Assembly (NCBI GenBank): GCA_965263205.1
Contig: CBDHHF010000014.1
Location: 62,001-126,000 of the forward strand
Origin: JBCCIM01 sp965263205
Lineage (GTDB): Bacteria; Bacteroidota; Rhodothermia; Rhodothermales; JAHQVL01
Length of the DNA stretch: 64,000 nucleotides
Direction of reading: 5' to 3'
In this document: positions 51,209 to 60,168 of the stretch, piece by piece
How the letters are laid out: every line of letters begins with the position of its first letter
Position numbering within the stretch: the first letter of the stretch is position 1
Position numbers and translations under genes: made by a program
The notes under the pieces: generated by a model
The model's input: the letters and a program-made list of their open reading frames with translations, nothing else
Told to the model about the DNA's origin: nothing
Databases searched by the model: none

Positions 51209-51257
51209 GTTTGGTGTCTATTCAAACCCCAATATCTTGGGGATAATTTTCAATGGA

Positions 51258-51659
51258 TCAGGCAGCTCGCAGGATGGTGCTTTCTGAAGCGAGCATCACA
51301 TCGAGTGCCAGGACCAGCTTCCACACTTCGGTATGGATTTGCTGCTGGGCCATTGTAAGTTCATCAAAATCCGTCCCGAGCTCGCCATCAAACGACTTGC
51401 GGAGCCCAAGGGAGAGATCAAAGAGCGAGTCTTTCAGCGCGGTAGGAACCGGACGCGCGTCGTGATCGAGTTCTGCCTGGATAATCTGCAAGCGAAGCAA
51501 CAGTACGCCCATTACAGGCGGTGCGCCGGCTTCTGCCTCCAGCATTAAGGCGGCAGACTGTACCTGGACTTCTGGCACTCGGTCTAGCGAAGAGAATCCG
51601 AACAGTAGGCAAAAAATGAGCAACAGTGGTAACAACAAAATCCCTTTGGAAATTTGCAT
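51258..51659 (-). CDS. Exported hypothetical protein, 133 residues
   Basis: The protein starts with a strong hydrophobic signal or anchor (KGILLLPLLLIFCLLFGF) followed by SSLDRVP. The remaining ~110 residues are helical and acidic (LRLQIIQAELDHDARPVPTAL, FDLSLGLRKSF, MAQQQIHTEVWKLVLALDVML). I recognise no family. A terminator follows 50 bp after the stop, and 145 bp separate it from the next gene on the same strand, so it is probably a single-gene unit. Confidence 0.65.
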   Translation of the reverse strand: MQISKGILLLPLLLIFCLLFGFSSLDRVPEVQVQSAALMLEAEAGAPPVMGVLLLRLQIIQAELDHDARPVPTALKDSLFDLSLGLRKSFDGELGTDFDELTMAQQQIHTEVWKLVLALDVMLASESTILRAA

Positions 51660-51804
51660 CGGGATATCACCTATCGAAATGAAACAGAAACAACATGTTA
51701 CTTCCTAGACAAGCAGTAACACCCAGATATTCTAGTAACTCGACAGATTTTGCCCTGCCTTCACCCATTCATATCATATTCAACAAAAGGCCTGCTTGTG
51801 CAAG

Positions 51805-52092
51805 CTAGCGCACTACAAAAGTTGCGCCGGGCTCCTTATGCGGATCCATGTTGACCATGAGAATTTCTACGGAAAGCGTCTCGACAGACTCTATGCCATC
51901 GCGGTAGACAACGCCTTCAAACACAGCATCTCCAATGTTCACCTCGCGTTGTGATACAGCATCATCAAACACGATTACTCCTCTGCACGATACTGGCTTT
52001 CCGGGAATTTCAATCGTTTCTGCGTAACCAACACCGGGAACACCGGCTAATGTGGCAGCACGCAGTTCTGGAATCGTTTCGACCAGACTCAT
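51805..52092 (-). CDS. Small hypothetical protein, 95 residues
   Basis: The 95-residue chain has no signal or membrane helix. It looks beta-rich, with Gly and Val turns (AGVPGVGYAETIEIPGKPVSC, FDDAVSQREVNIGDAVFEGVVY, LSVEILMVNMDPHKEP). No family is recognised. The promoter gap contains two direct 14-bp repeats. Confidence 0.5.
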   Translation of the reverse strand: MSLVETIPELRAATLAGVPGVGYAETIEIPGKPVSCRGVIVFDDAVSQREVNIGDAVFEGVVYRDGIESVETLSVEILMVNMDPHKEPGATFVVR

Positions 52093-52396
52093 TGCTTTTA
52101 AGACTTGGGTTGAAGAAAAGGAGCTGTTCTGCTCTTCTGGGGGGATGTGCTTTTAAGTCGTTACGAAAGGATAAACCCGCGGTTCCTACATCCGTTATTT
52201 TTTTCGACAAAATTGCCCCTAAGCCTACTTTATTTCCCAATTACCCGTCAATATCCGTTATTTTTTGCCAGCAAGACACCCTACAATATGTAGTCATATT
52301 ACCCGACACCACTTTCCAAACCACAAGTACATAAAAAGCCCTGTACGAGGACGATGCCTGGTACAGGGCGCTTCAGTATTCCTGTTATTAAGTCGT
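52093..52396. promoter_or_regulatory. Gap with two direct 14-bp repeats
   Basis: ATCCGTTATTTTTT occurs at 52190-52203 and 52253-52266, 63 bases apart. It lies upstream of the 95-residue gene (minus strand), where it could be a paired regulator site. A hairpin terminator (52333-52369) lies at the right side. No gene is seen. Confidence 0.5.
52333..52369 (-). terminator. Terminator after the 188-residue gene
   Basis: GCCCTGTAC (minus strand, from 52369) pairs with GTACAGGGC, followed by T5. It stands 27 bases after the stop codon of the gene at 52397. Confidence 0.75.
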
Positions 52397-52963
52397 TTAG
52401 CCCTGGCGGCCAAATGCCAAAATCAGCTTCAAATGCGTCATTAGTGTTGGCAGCAGATGCATTTTGGTAAGCCGCTCTGCCGGCGTAGATGACAGATCAA
52501 ACGGACTAATCCGCTCAACCCAAAGAATCATCTTGTTGCGTGTATGCTCTTCACTTGGAAACTGGTTCTCAGGGAAGTGCCCAAGATAAAACTCGCGCAT
52601 TTCCTGAAGGCGTTGATAGGCTGCTTCATTGGCGTCGAGCAGCGATGTATCGCGTTGCGTAATCATCGCACCACCAATGAGGTAATCGCGATAAGCAAAC
52701 GGCAAATCAAGTACCGTAGGCGATACGGCGGCACCTACAACGTTTTCCTGACGGAGGCCTACTTCGGCTGCACGCGCCGTAGCGGTCGAGACAAGGCACA
52801 AGGTTTCTTCAGCAACTTTTTCTGGATCAGCTTTGGGCATAAACTCCAGAGAAATGCGCGCGAGATCCTGGGTAGTGCCGAGCACCCCCAGGGTAGTGAA
52901 CGCAGTGAATCGCGATATGCGCCCCTGGACTTGTTGATCTGCCTCAGACATATAGGCCAGCAT
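52397..52963 (-). CDS. Hypothetical protein following FloA
   Basis: The 188-residue protein may start at the second Met (MSEADQQVQGRIS, four residues in). It is soluble and mainly helical with no signal. Segments include TTQDLARISLEFMPKADPEKVAEE and YQRLQEMREFYLGHFPENQFP. I recognise no family. It lies 31 bp after floA on the same strand and shares its terminator, so it is probably co-transcribed with moaC and floA. Confidence 0.65.
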   Translation of the reverse strand: MLAYMSEADQQVQGRISRFTAFTTLGVLGTTQDLARISLEFMPKADPEKVAEETLCLVSTATARAAEVGLRQENVVGAAVSPTVLDLPFAYRDYLIGGAMITQRDTSLLDANEAAYQRLQEMREFYLGHFPENQFPSEEHTRNKMILWVERISPFDLSSTPAERLTKMHLLPTLMTHLKLILAFGRQG

Positions 52964-52994
52964 CAGACTATTCTATAATTTTTAAACGTGATAA

Positions 52995-53990
52995 TTATTC
53001 GATGGGAGACGTACCCGTATCTTCATTGCCACCGATGGAGTCGCGCATCCGGGTATCAGCCTGGATATTCTTCAGGTTATAATAATCCATAACCCCGAGA
53101 TTGCCAGAGCGGAACGCTTCCGAGATAGCTTGCGGAATCTGCGCTTCAGCTGCAACAAGGCGTGCACGCTGGGCAACAACCGCTGCGCTCATTTCTTGCT
53201 CTTTAGCAACAGCAGCAGCTCTACGCTCTTCTGCTTTAGCCCGGGCTACTTTCAGGTCAGCTTCTGCCTGATCCGTCTGCAGCTTGGCCCCAATGTTTTC
53301 TCCTACATCAACGTCGGCAATATCAATGGAGAGAATTTCAAATGCCGTTCCAGAATCAAGACCTTTGGAAAGAACTACCTTAGAAATGGAATCAGGATTT
53401 TCCAACACCTCTTTGTGTGTATTGGAAGAACCAATGGTTGATACTATACCCTCACCAACACGAGCGATAATTGTTTCTTCGCCGGCACCACCAACAAGTC
53501 TGTCGATATTGGCGCGTACCGTTACACGGGCAATGGCGCGCACCTGAATCCCATCTTTAGCAACAGCTGAAACCGCTGGCGTTTCGATAACTTTAGGGTT
53601 TACAGATACTTGAACAGCTTCGAACACATCGCGACCTGCAAGGTCGATGGCTGTGGCTCGTTCAAAATCCAGATCGATGTTAGCTTTGTCTGCCGAGATG
53701 AGTGCATTAACTACTTGCTGCACCCTGCCGCCGGCAAGGTAGTGGGCTTCAAGTTTCTCTGCGGGCACATGAATGCCGGCTTTGTGTGCAGTAATCAAAG
53801 GCTTTACAATCCGCACCGGCGGGACTTTACGCAGGCGCATCCCCAACAGGTCTTTGAATGGATTGAGCCGAACACCCGAGAATACTGCTGTTATCCAGAG
53901 ATTGATCGGGATGAAATAAAGCAGGATGATCGCAAAAAAAATAACGAATAAAATGGTGAGGATACTTCCACCTGCAAGCAACTCTTCCAT
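52995..53990 (-). CDS. floA: Flotillin-like protein FloA
   Basis: The 331-residue protein has one hydrophobic N-terminal hairpin (~8-38, ILTILFVIFFAIILLYFIP), the UPF0365/FloA core (RIVKPLITAHKAGIHVPAEKLEAHYLAGGRVQQVVNALISADKAN, given in part) and a long Ala/Glu coiled coil (~235-290). FloA marks ordered membrane patches and helps protein localisation. AAGGAAG stands six bases before the ATG. It lies between moaC (21 bp) and a hypothetical gene (31 bp). Confidence 0.94.
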   Translation of the reverse strand: MEELLAGGSILTILFVIFFAIILLYFIPINLWITAVFSGVRLNPFKDLLGMRLRKVPPVRIVKPLITAHKAGIHVPAEKLEAHYLAGGRVQQVVNALISADKANIDLDFERATAIDLAGRDVFEAVQVSVNPKVIETPAVSAVAKDGIQVRAIARVTVRANIDRLVGGAGEETIIARVGEGIVSTIGSSNTHKEVLENPDSISKVVLSKGLDSGTAFEILSIDIADVDVGENIGAKLQTDQAEADLKVARAKAEERRAAAVAKEQEMSAAVVAQRARLVAAEAQIPQAISEAFRSGNLGVMDYYNLKNIQADTRMRDSIGGNEDTGTSPIE

Positions 53991-54011
53991 AAAACTTCCT
54001 TGGGGGATGGG

Positions 54012-54503
54012 TTAATTGTCTTCTTTTCTATAGTCGCCACTCTGCCCGCCCGTTTTTGCCAACAGATGAACATCAGTGATGCGAATGCCTTTGGTAACAG
54101 ACTTACACATATCGTATACGGTAAGCGCTGCGACGGATACGGCAGTGAGCGCCTCCATTTCGACACCCGTACTGCCTAGCGTTTTCGTAAACGCTTTAAT
54201 ATCTACTGCAAAATCGGTTTCTTCGAGGGTAAGTACAACATCGACACCTTTCAGCGCGACATCGTGGCATAAGGGAATGAGTTTGCTGGTTTGCTTTGCA
54301 CCCATGATGCCGGCAATCTGCGCGATAGAAAGGACATCTCCCTTGCGCACCTTGTTTTCCTGGATCATCTGGAAAACAGTCTCACCCACAAGAACGCGTC
54401 CACTGGCCACAGCAGTTCTTACCGATGCAGGTTTTTCTGCAATATCAACCATCTTTACACCTCCTGTTGGGTCCAAGTGTGTGAATGTTGGTCCATTTGC
54501 CAT
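54012..54503 (-). CDS. moaC: Cyclic pyranopterin monophosphate synthase
   Basis: The 163-residue protein matches MoaC: FTHLDPTGGVKMVDIAEKP, LIPLCHDVALKGVDV, GSTGVEMEALTAVSVAALTVYDMCKS (given in parts) and KTGGQSGDYR at the end. It makes cyclic pyranopterin phosphate with MoaA, the first step of molybdenum cofactor synthesis. No other mo-genes are nearby, and it is grouped with floA instead. A small hairpin AAGCGCAA-TTGCGCTT lies upstream (54573-54595). Confidence 0.95.
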   Translation of the reverse strand: MANGPTFTHLDPTGGVKMVDIAEKPASVRTAVASGRVLVGETVFQMIQENKVRKGDVLSIAQIAGIMGAKQTSKLIPLCHDVALKGVDVVLTLEETDFAVDIKAFTKTLGSTGVEMEALTAVSVAALTVYDMCKSVTKGIRITDVHLLAKTGGQSGDYRKEDN

Positions 54504-54652
54504 AGTTATTAATGCATCAATCGATTTTTGCGGTACAACGTCGAATCATGAAGATAACGGCGGGCATGAGACAAGCGCAAAATAATGTTGCGCTTTCGTC
54601 TTGTATATACGAATACCTGTGATTCGTTGCCGGGTTCGGCACCTGATACTTT

Positions 54653-55105
54653 TTATTCACCCCGTTTTTTCTCTACCCACAGGGTTACGGGACCATCATT
54701 TACCAACTGCACGTCCATCATGGCGCCAAAGACACCGGAAGGAACTGGCCGATTGATGTAGCCGGCCATTTCATCGATAAATCCTTCATACAATGGAATT
54801 GCCTTTTCTGGCCGCGCTGACGCTACAAAGGAAGGCCGGTTACCTTTAGCTGTATTGCCATACAATGTAAACTGTGAGACAACCAGCACGTCGCCCCCCA
54901 CATCGAGTACCGACTTGTTCATCTTTCCTTCTTCATCCGAAAAAATGCGCAGATTAGCACACTTTTTGGCTACCCATTCCATTTCTGCCTGGGTATCAGT
55001 AACGTGCACACCCAGCAAAATCAGTAGCCCTTGCTGAATAGCCCCCACCACCTCGCTGTCAATCGTGACAGATGCGTTTTTCACGCGCTGTATCAATGCA
55101 ACCAC
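54653..55105 (-). CDS. dtd: D-aminoacyl-tRNA deacylase
   Basis: The 150-residue protein fits the DTD fold: (V)VALIQRVKNASVTIDSEVVG, GLLILLGVHVTDTQ, LVVSQFTLYGNTAKGNRPSF (substrate pocket SQFTLYG) and a C-terminal NDGPVTLWVE. It removes D-amino acids wrongly attached to tRNA. The start is GTG at 55105, with AGGGGGG upstream. It follows rdgB by 11 bp, so they form a small housekeeping operon of quality-control enzymes. Confidence 0.94.
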   Translation of the reverse strand: MVALIQRVKNASVTIDSEVVGAIQQGLLILLGVHVTDTQAEMEWVAKKCANLRIFSDEEGKMNKSVLDVGGDVLVVSQFTLYGNTAKGNRPSFVASARPEKAIPLYEGFIDEMAGYINRPVPSGVFGAMMDVQLVNDGPVTLWVEKKRGE

Positions 55106-55116
55106 TACCAGCCCCC

Positions 55117-55704
55117 CTAAGCAGTATGGTGATCTTTGAGGAAGTTCAAAAAGCCTTGCAATGCCTTACCGCGATGACTGATGCTGTTTTTTAACTCAGG
55201 CGACATCTCCGCAAACGTCTGCTCGTAACCATCGGGTACAAACAGTGGGTCATACCCGAACCCGCCGGTGCCTACTTCATGATCAAGGATGCGACCTTCA
55301 CACACACCTTCAAAATAGTGCACCGTTTCTCCATCAGCATACGCCATAACGGTTCGAAAGCGCGCTGTACGGTTCGTGGCACCTTTTAATTCTTTACAAA
55401 GCAGGGCGCGATTGGCCACGGCATTCCCCTCTTCGCCAGCGTAGCGGGCAGAGTAAACGCCAGGCCGGCCATCCAGTGCGTCGACCTCCAGGCCGGTATC
55501 ATCAGCAAGTGCCGGCATCTTGAAGTGCGCAAGGGAAGCCAACGCCTTCTTTTTAGCATTCCCCTCAAGAGTATCAGCATCCTCGATAACATCCGGCACT
55601 TCCGGGAAATCTGTAAGCGAATAAATTTCTACTGACAGGGCTGAAAGCAACGCTTCGATTTCGCGTTTCTTGCCTTTGTTTTTTGTAGCAATGACCAACT
55701 GCAT
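55117..55704 (-). CDS. rdgB: XTP/dITP pyrophosphatase (HAM1 family)
   Basis: The ATG at 55704 starts MQLVIATKNKGKKREIEALLS, the family start; an open frame runs 40 codons further. The ~195-residue enzyme has ADDTGLEVDALDGRPGVYSARYAG and GGFGYDPLFVPDGYEQTFAEM, with HRGKALQGF at the end. It cleaves non-canonical purine NTPs. Dtd follows at once on the same strand. The gap to rpsU on the other strand is about 280 bp. Confidence 0.95.
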   Translation of the reverse strand: MQLVIATKNKGKKREIEALLSALSVEIYSLTDFPEVPDVIEDADTLEGNAKKKALASLAHFKMPALADDTGLEVDALDGRPGVYSARYAGEEGNAVANRALLCKELKGATNRTARFRTVMAYADGETVHYFEGVCEGRILDHEVGTGGFGYDPLFVPDGYEQTFAEMSPELKNSISHRGKALQGFLNFLKDHHTA

Positions 55705-55982
55705 ATGAAAGGTCTGAAAGTTGATGAATAGCGCTGCTATTGTAGCACCAGTCCCATCATAAGGTCCGCTTCTTGCGCCTTTAATCCACCTTTTTTGCGC
55801 CCCATGTACATTTTCCAGGCACAATATTTGGTCTTTTCTCGCTTTCGCCGATATTATTTTTCAATGGCGGAAAACTTCCCTGTTTATCAAGAGTATATGA
55901 GCTTCTTGATTACGCCCAACTGGTTTTTACCTTGCTGGGCCTCGCAAATTTAGCAACCTCAAACTTTTAGGAGTTTACTGTT

Positions 55983-56177
55983 TTGGCAGTTGGTATTAAA
56001 GTAAGAGATAACGAGTCAATTGACCGCGCCCTGCGCCGCTTCAAACGTGCTGTTAACCGTAGCCGCGTACTTCGCATGTACCGCGCCAACATGGCATATA
56101 CGAAGCCTTCTGAAGAGCGCCGTGTAGCACGCGAAAAAGCTGCCCGTGCTTCAAGAAAACGCTCGCGCCAGTACTAG
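55983..56177 (+). CDS. rpsU: Ribosomal protein S21
   Basis: The 64-residue protein matches S21: VGIKVRDNESIDRALRRFKR, VNRSRVLRMYRANMAYTKPSEERRVAR, and a Lys/Arg-rich end. The start is TTG at 55983 with a strong TAGGAG ten bases upstream; no nearer ATG fits. S21 is needed for translation start. Use of a rare start with a strong site may set its level. A hairpin terminator follows. Confidence 0.95.
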   Translation: MAVGIKVRDNESIDRALRRFKRAVNRSRVLRMYRANMAYTKPSEERRVAREKAARASRKRSRQY

Positions 56178-56207
56178 ACCTCTCTCGACAAGACTTCTCG
56201 TCCCGCT

Positions 56208-56236
56208 ACGGTGATCTTTCTACACAGGATCACCGT
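56208..56236 (+). terminator. Terminator after rpsU
   Basis: ACGGTGATC (56208-56216) pairs with GATCACCGT (56228-56236), followed by TTTTC. Loop of 11 bases. Confidence 0.75.
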
Positions 56237-56288
56237 TTTCGTCGTTTCTACTATTTGCTAGCTTTCTTCTTTAGCTAGATATTCTCTA

Positions 56289-59200
56289 TTAGATATCAAG
56301 GGCTTTCGCAAGCAGCGCTTCCTGCTCTTTCTGGTGTACTTTCGAACTCCCTGTAGCCGTACTTGCCCTGGCAGCCCTTCCCTTGTACTGGATAAACTTG
56401 CCGCAGTCTCCATGGATAGCGCGTAGTTTATCGTCGAAACGCTCCTTAATGAAGGTCCAGGCACCCATATTTCGGGGTTCCTCCTGTACCCAGCATACGC
56501 TCTCAGCACCTTTATAACGCTCCAATTCTGCCATAATTTGTGCTTCGGGCACGGGATAGAATTGCTCTACCCGCGTGATGGCAACGTGTGGCTTCTTCTC
56601 AGGTGCTTTTTCCAATGCATCGACAAGATCAAAATACACCTTGCCGCTACAGAAGAGATGGCGTTTCACCTGTGCGGGATCCACAGAAGCAGGGATGATC
56701 TCGCGGAGTTTACCAACTGTAAACTCTTCCGGTGCCGAAACAACACCTGGATGACGCAACAAACTCTTCGGCGACATAACCACCAGCGGCCGGCCAACAG
56801 AGTTTTTCACTTGACGACGCAAGGCGTGGAAGTAGTTAGCCGGCGACGTAAAGTTACATACAGTCATGTTCTTCTCGGCGCACAACTGCAAGAAGCGCTC
56901 AAGACGCGCAGAAGAGTGCTCCGGCCCCTGTCCTTCATAGCCATGCGGCAGTAGCAAGACCAACCGGTTCTGCTGTCCCCACTTCTTCCATGAAGCAGAG
57001 AGGAATTGATCAAAAATGATTTGAGCACCGTTAGCAAAATCGCCAAACTGCGCCTCCCACATCACCAATGCATTTGGCTGCTCAAGAGAATAGCCATACT
57101 CAAATCCACTTGCGGCATATTCTGAGAGGAAGCTATCATAAACCAACAACGGCTTCTGATCGCCCGGACGCAGGTTATTCAGCGGGATATACTCCTCGCC
57201 GTTTTCCTGGTCGTAGAGGACCGCATGGCGATGACTGAAGGTACCACGACGCGAATCCTGGCCGGCAAGTCTCACAATCGAGCCGTCCAACAACAACGTC
57301 CCAAACGCAAACGCCTCACCCATCGCCCAGTCTACTTTGCCGTCTGCATACTGCTTCGCACGGCGCTCAAACTGACGCAGCAATTTTTTGTGGGCCGCAA
57401 AATCTTCAGGAATTGCCAGCAGCTTCTCAGCAATAAGATCGATGTGCTCGCGTGGCGCCTCCGTTGGTGCAATAATTTCCTCAAGCGGCTCAGACTCTTC
57501 ACGAATCTGGATTTCTTTGCCTTTTTCAGCTTCATGCACTGCACGGACCCGCTCAAACGCCTCTTGCAGGTGCGAACGGTAATCATCCAGCATCGCCTCT
57601 GCTTCAGTCGGCTCCATTTCACCGCGGCGCATCAACAGCTCTGTGTAAAGCTTACGCACAGAGCGTTTGGCTTCAATTTTCTTATAGAGCACAGGCTGCG
57701 TGTAGGTTGGCTCATCTCCTTCGTTGTGTCCGTGGACGCGGTAAGTAATCAGGTCGATCACCACGTCTTTGTTGAACACCTGACGGAAATCGAGCGCAAG
57801 ACGCATCACGCGAACACAAGACTCGGGATCGTCTCCGTTTACATGGAAGATGGGCGCCTGAATCATCCGGGCAACATCGGTTGCATAGGTAGAACTGCGC
57901 GCGTCTTTGGAATTTGTCGTAAAACCGATCTGGTTGTTGATCACCAGGTGGATTGTACCACCGGTGGTGTAGCCACGCAATTGGCTCAGGTTGAGTGTTT
58001 CTGCAACAACGCCCTGGCCGGCAAATGCGGCATCACCGTGAATCAGAAGTGGCACCACGCCATCTTTGTAATCACCCCCCGGTGCCTCGGCGTTTTCAAG
58101 GCGCATTTTATCCTGCTTCGCGCGAACAATGCCCTCAACAACCGGATTAACCGCTTCGAGGTGACTTGGGTTGGATGCCAATGTAATATTGACTTCAGCA
58201 CCACTTGGAGACACGTGCGTTGCGCGCGCACCCAGGTGGTACTTCACATCACCAGAACCCAACGACGTTTTAGGATCAATGCTACCTTCAAATTCGGAGA
58301 AGATAACTTCGTAGGGCTTGCTCAAAATGTTAGCCAACACATTGAGCCGGCCACGATGCGCCATACCGATGACAACCTCTTTCACTTCCTGATCGGCCGC
58401 ATCACACAGCATGGCGTCGATCATTGGAATCATCGTCTCACTACCTTCCAGCGAGAAACGCTTATGGCCAATGTATTTGGTATGCAAAAAGCGCTCGAAC
58501 GCCTCTGCAGCATTAAGCCGCTGCAAAATGCGGCGTTTAGTTTGATGCGGCAGCGGATCTGAAGCGCGTACGGGCTCGATGCGCTCCTGCAACCAACGCT
58601 TCTCGATCGGATCCGAAATGTGCATGAACTCGACACCAATCTTCCGACTGTACGTTTCACGCAGTACTTCGAGAATCTCACGGAGCGGCAAAATATCAGA
58701 GCCCCCCAAACCACCCGTAATGAACTCGCGATCGAGATCCCAGATGGTCAGGCCATAAGACGCGGGATCCAGTTCCGAATGGTGTTTCCAGTCGTACCCA
58801 AGCGGGTTCACGTCTGCCTGCAAGTGTGCACGCACGCGGCATGCACGAATCAACTGCAACACACCGGCCTGTTTACGGATAACTTCCAACTCCTGGTCGG
58901 AGCCGGCGCCGCCCGCCATTTGCGACGTTGAATCAGCCGAAAGCGAATAGGGCTGATACGGCACTTTCAGACTGGCAAAAATGTCGTTATAGAAATTGTG
59001 TTTGCCCAGCAACAACTCGCTAACGTATGCGAGAAATGCCCCACTCTCCGCCCCCTGGATCACACGGTGATCGTAGGTGGACGTGATGGACATGACTTCT
59101 GAAATACCGAGCTTCTTGATCACATCGGGTGGTACAGCCTGGTACTCAGGAGGGTAACCGATTGCACCAACACCAATGATCGCACCTTGTCCGGGCATGA

Positions 59201-59972
59201 GGCGTGGTACGCTAAGAGCGGTACCAATCATACCGGGATTGGTAAGGGAAACTGTGGTCCCCTGGAAATCTGCAATTTGCAGCTTGCCATCGCGTGCGCG
59301 CACGACGAGATCGTTGTAGATCCCGTGTAACTGCACAAACGTCATTTGATCGGCAGCTTTGATATTAGGGACGAGCAATGTTCGACGGCCGCGTCGCTCA
59401 ACATCAATCGCAAGACCGAGATTGACGTTTTTAGGCACAACGTGCTGCAGCTTACCCTCTTCATGCGTTACTGTCGAGTTCAGGTTGCTGTATTTTTTCA
59501 GGCCTTGAACGATGGCGTATGCAACAACATGGGTAAACGATACTTTGTATCCCCCGACATAGCGCTGATAATCGTTGATCAACTTCCTGTTCTCAGCCAA
59601 TAGCCTAACAGGAATTTGCCGCACCGAAGTTGCCGTCGGGACACCAAGGCTGGCCTCCATGTTTTCGACAATTTTGGCGCCGGCGCCGCGTAGCGGGTGC
59701 AGCTCAACGTCTTCACGTCCGGAAGCTGAAGCAGAAGCCGGGTGAATCGGATCCGTAATGGCTCCGTCTCCGCCCGTCGGCATAGCAGGAAGCGCTACCG
59801 CACTTGCATCTGCAGGCTCCTGCACGCGCGCGGAGCGTGCTGCGACAAATGATTCAGAAGGCTGATAATCAGCAAAGAAATCCTGCCAGCTTTCGCTAAC
59901 GCTCTTCGGATCTTTGAGATATTGTTTATATATCTCCTCGATGTATCCGGTATTGTATCCTAACGCACTCAC
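56289..59972 (-). CDS. kgd: Multifunctional 2-oxoglutarate dehydrogenase, E2-E1 fusion
   Basis: The 1227-residue protein starts at GTG 59972 (SALGYNTGYIEEIYKQYLKDP). Order: E1-type N-terminal helix (1-35), disordered Ala/Pro linker, E2 succinyltransferase core (~100-340; catalytic His302 in TYDHRVIQGAESG) and the full thiamine-diphosphate E1 (~370-1227), e.g. IGMAHRGRLNVLANILSKP, GDAAFAGQGVVAETLNLS and HEGQGPEHSSARLER-like YEGQGPEHSSARLERFL. There is no lipoyl domain. The layout is that of mycobacterial Kgd. It probably works with a separate lipoyl protein in the TCA cycle. Such fusions occur in Actinobacteria and some Bacteroidota relatives. Confidence 0.95.
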   Translation of the reverse strand: MSALGYNTGYIEEIYKQYLKDPKSVSESWQDFFADYQPSESFVAARSARVQEPADASAVALPAMPTGGDGAITDPIHPASASASGREDVELHPLRGAGAKIVENMEASLGVPTATSVRQIPVRLLAENRKLINDYQRYVGGYKVSFTHVVAYAIVQGLKKYSNLNSTVTHEEGKLQHVVPKNVNLGLAIDVERRGRRTLLVPNIKAADQMTFVQLHGIYNDLVVRARDGKLQIADFQGTTVSLTNPGMIGTALSVPRLMPGQGAIIGVGAIGYPPEYQAVPPDVIKKLGISEVMSITSTYDHRVIQGAESGAFLAYVSELLLGKHNFYNDIFASLKVPYQPYSLSADSTSQMAGGAGSDQELEVIRKQAGVLQLIRACRVRAHLQADVNPLGYDWKHHSELDPASYGLTIWDLDREFITGGLGGSDILPLREILEVLRETYSRKIGVEFMHISDPIEKRWLQERIEPVRASDPLPHQTKRRILQRLNAAEAFERFLHTKYIGHKRFSLEGSETMIPMIDAMLCDAADQEVKEVVIGMAHRGRLNVLANILSKPYEVIFSEFEGSIDPKTSLGSGDVKYHLGARATHVSPSGAEVNITLASNPSHLEAVNPVVEGIVRAKQDKMRLENAEAPGGDYKDGVVPLLIHGDAAFAGQGVVAETLNLSQLRGYTTGGTIHLVINNQIGFTTNSKDARSSTYATDVARMIQAPIFHVNGDDPESCVRVMRLALDFRQVFNKDVVIDLITYRVHGHNEGDEPTYTQPVLYKKIEAKRSVRKLYTELLMRRGEMEPTEAEAMLDDYRSHLQEAFERVRAVHEAEKGKEIQIREESEPLEEIIAPTEAPREHIDLIAEKLLAIPEDFAAHKKLLRQFERRAKQYADGKVDWAMGEAFAFGTLLLDGSIVRLAGQDSRRGTFSHRHAVLYDQENGEEYIPLNNLRPGDQKPLLVYDSFLSEYAASGFEYGYSLEQPNALVMWEAQFGDFANGAQIIFDQFLSASWKKWGQQNRLVLLLPHGYEGQGPEHSSARLERFLQLCAEKNMTVCNFTSPANYFHALRRQVKNSVGRPLVVMSPKSLLRHPGVVSAPEEFTVGKLREIIPASVDPAQVKRHLFCSGKVYFDLVDALEKAPEKKPHVAITRVEQFYPVPEAQIMAELERYKGAESVCWVQEEPRNMGAWTFIKERFDDKLRAIHGDCGKFIQYKGRAARASTATGSSKVHQKEQEALLAKALDI

Positions 59973-60168
59973 AGTTGTGTATTTATTTGTCAGGGGGTCG
60001 GACGTGTTTATTCGTACGATAACGACCCTGTTTAGGTAAGGATTCCAGGATATCTATTTTTACACCGACATCCTCGAAAATTCTCTTACACAATAAAAAC
60101 TTAAGGTCTTTCCTTTATAAAAGATGTGCGAAATTAAAAGTATCCCAAAGTAGTGGCATTTGTGAAAA

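Noticed and set aside
57225..58562. Long plus-strand ORF of 445 codons opposite the 2-oxoglutarate dehydrogenase gene
   Set aside because: It is antisense to a strongly conserved gene and its product has no fold resemblance. It is the usual shadow of GC-biased third positions.
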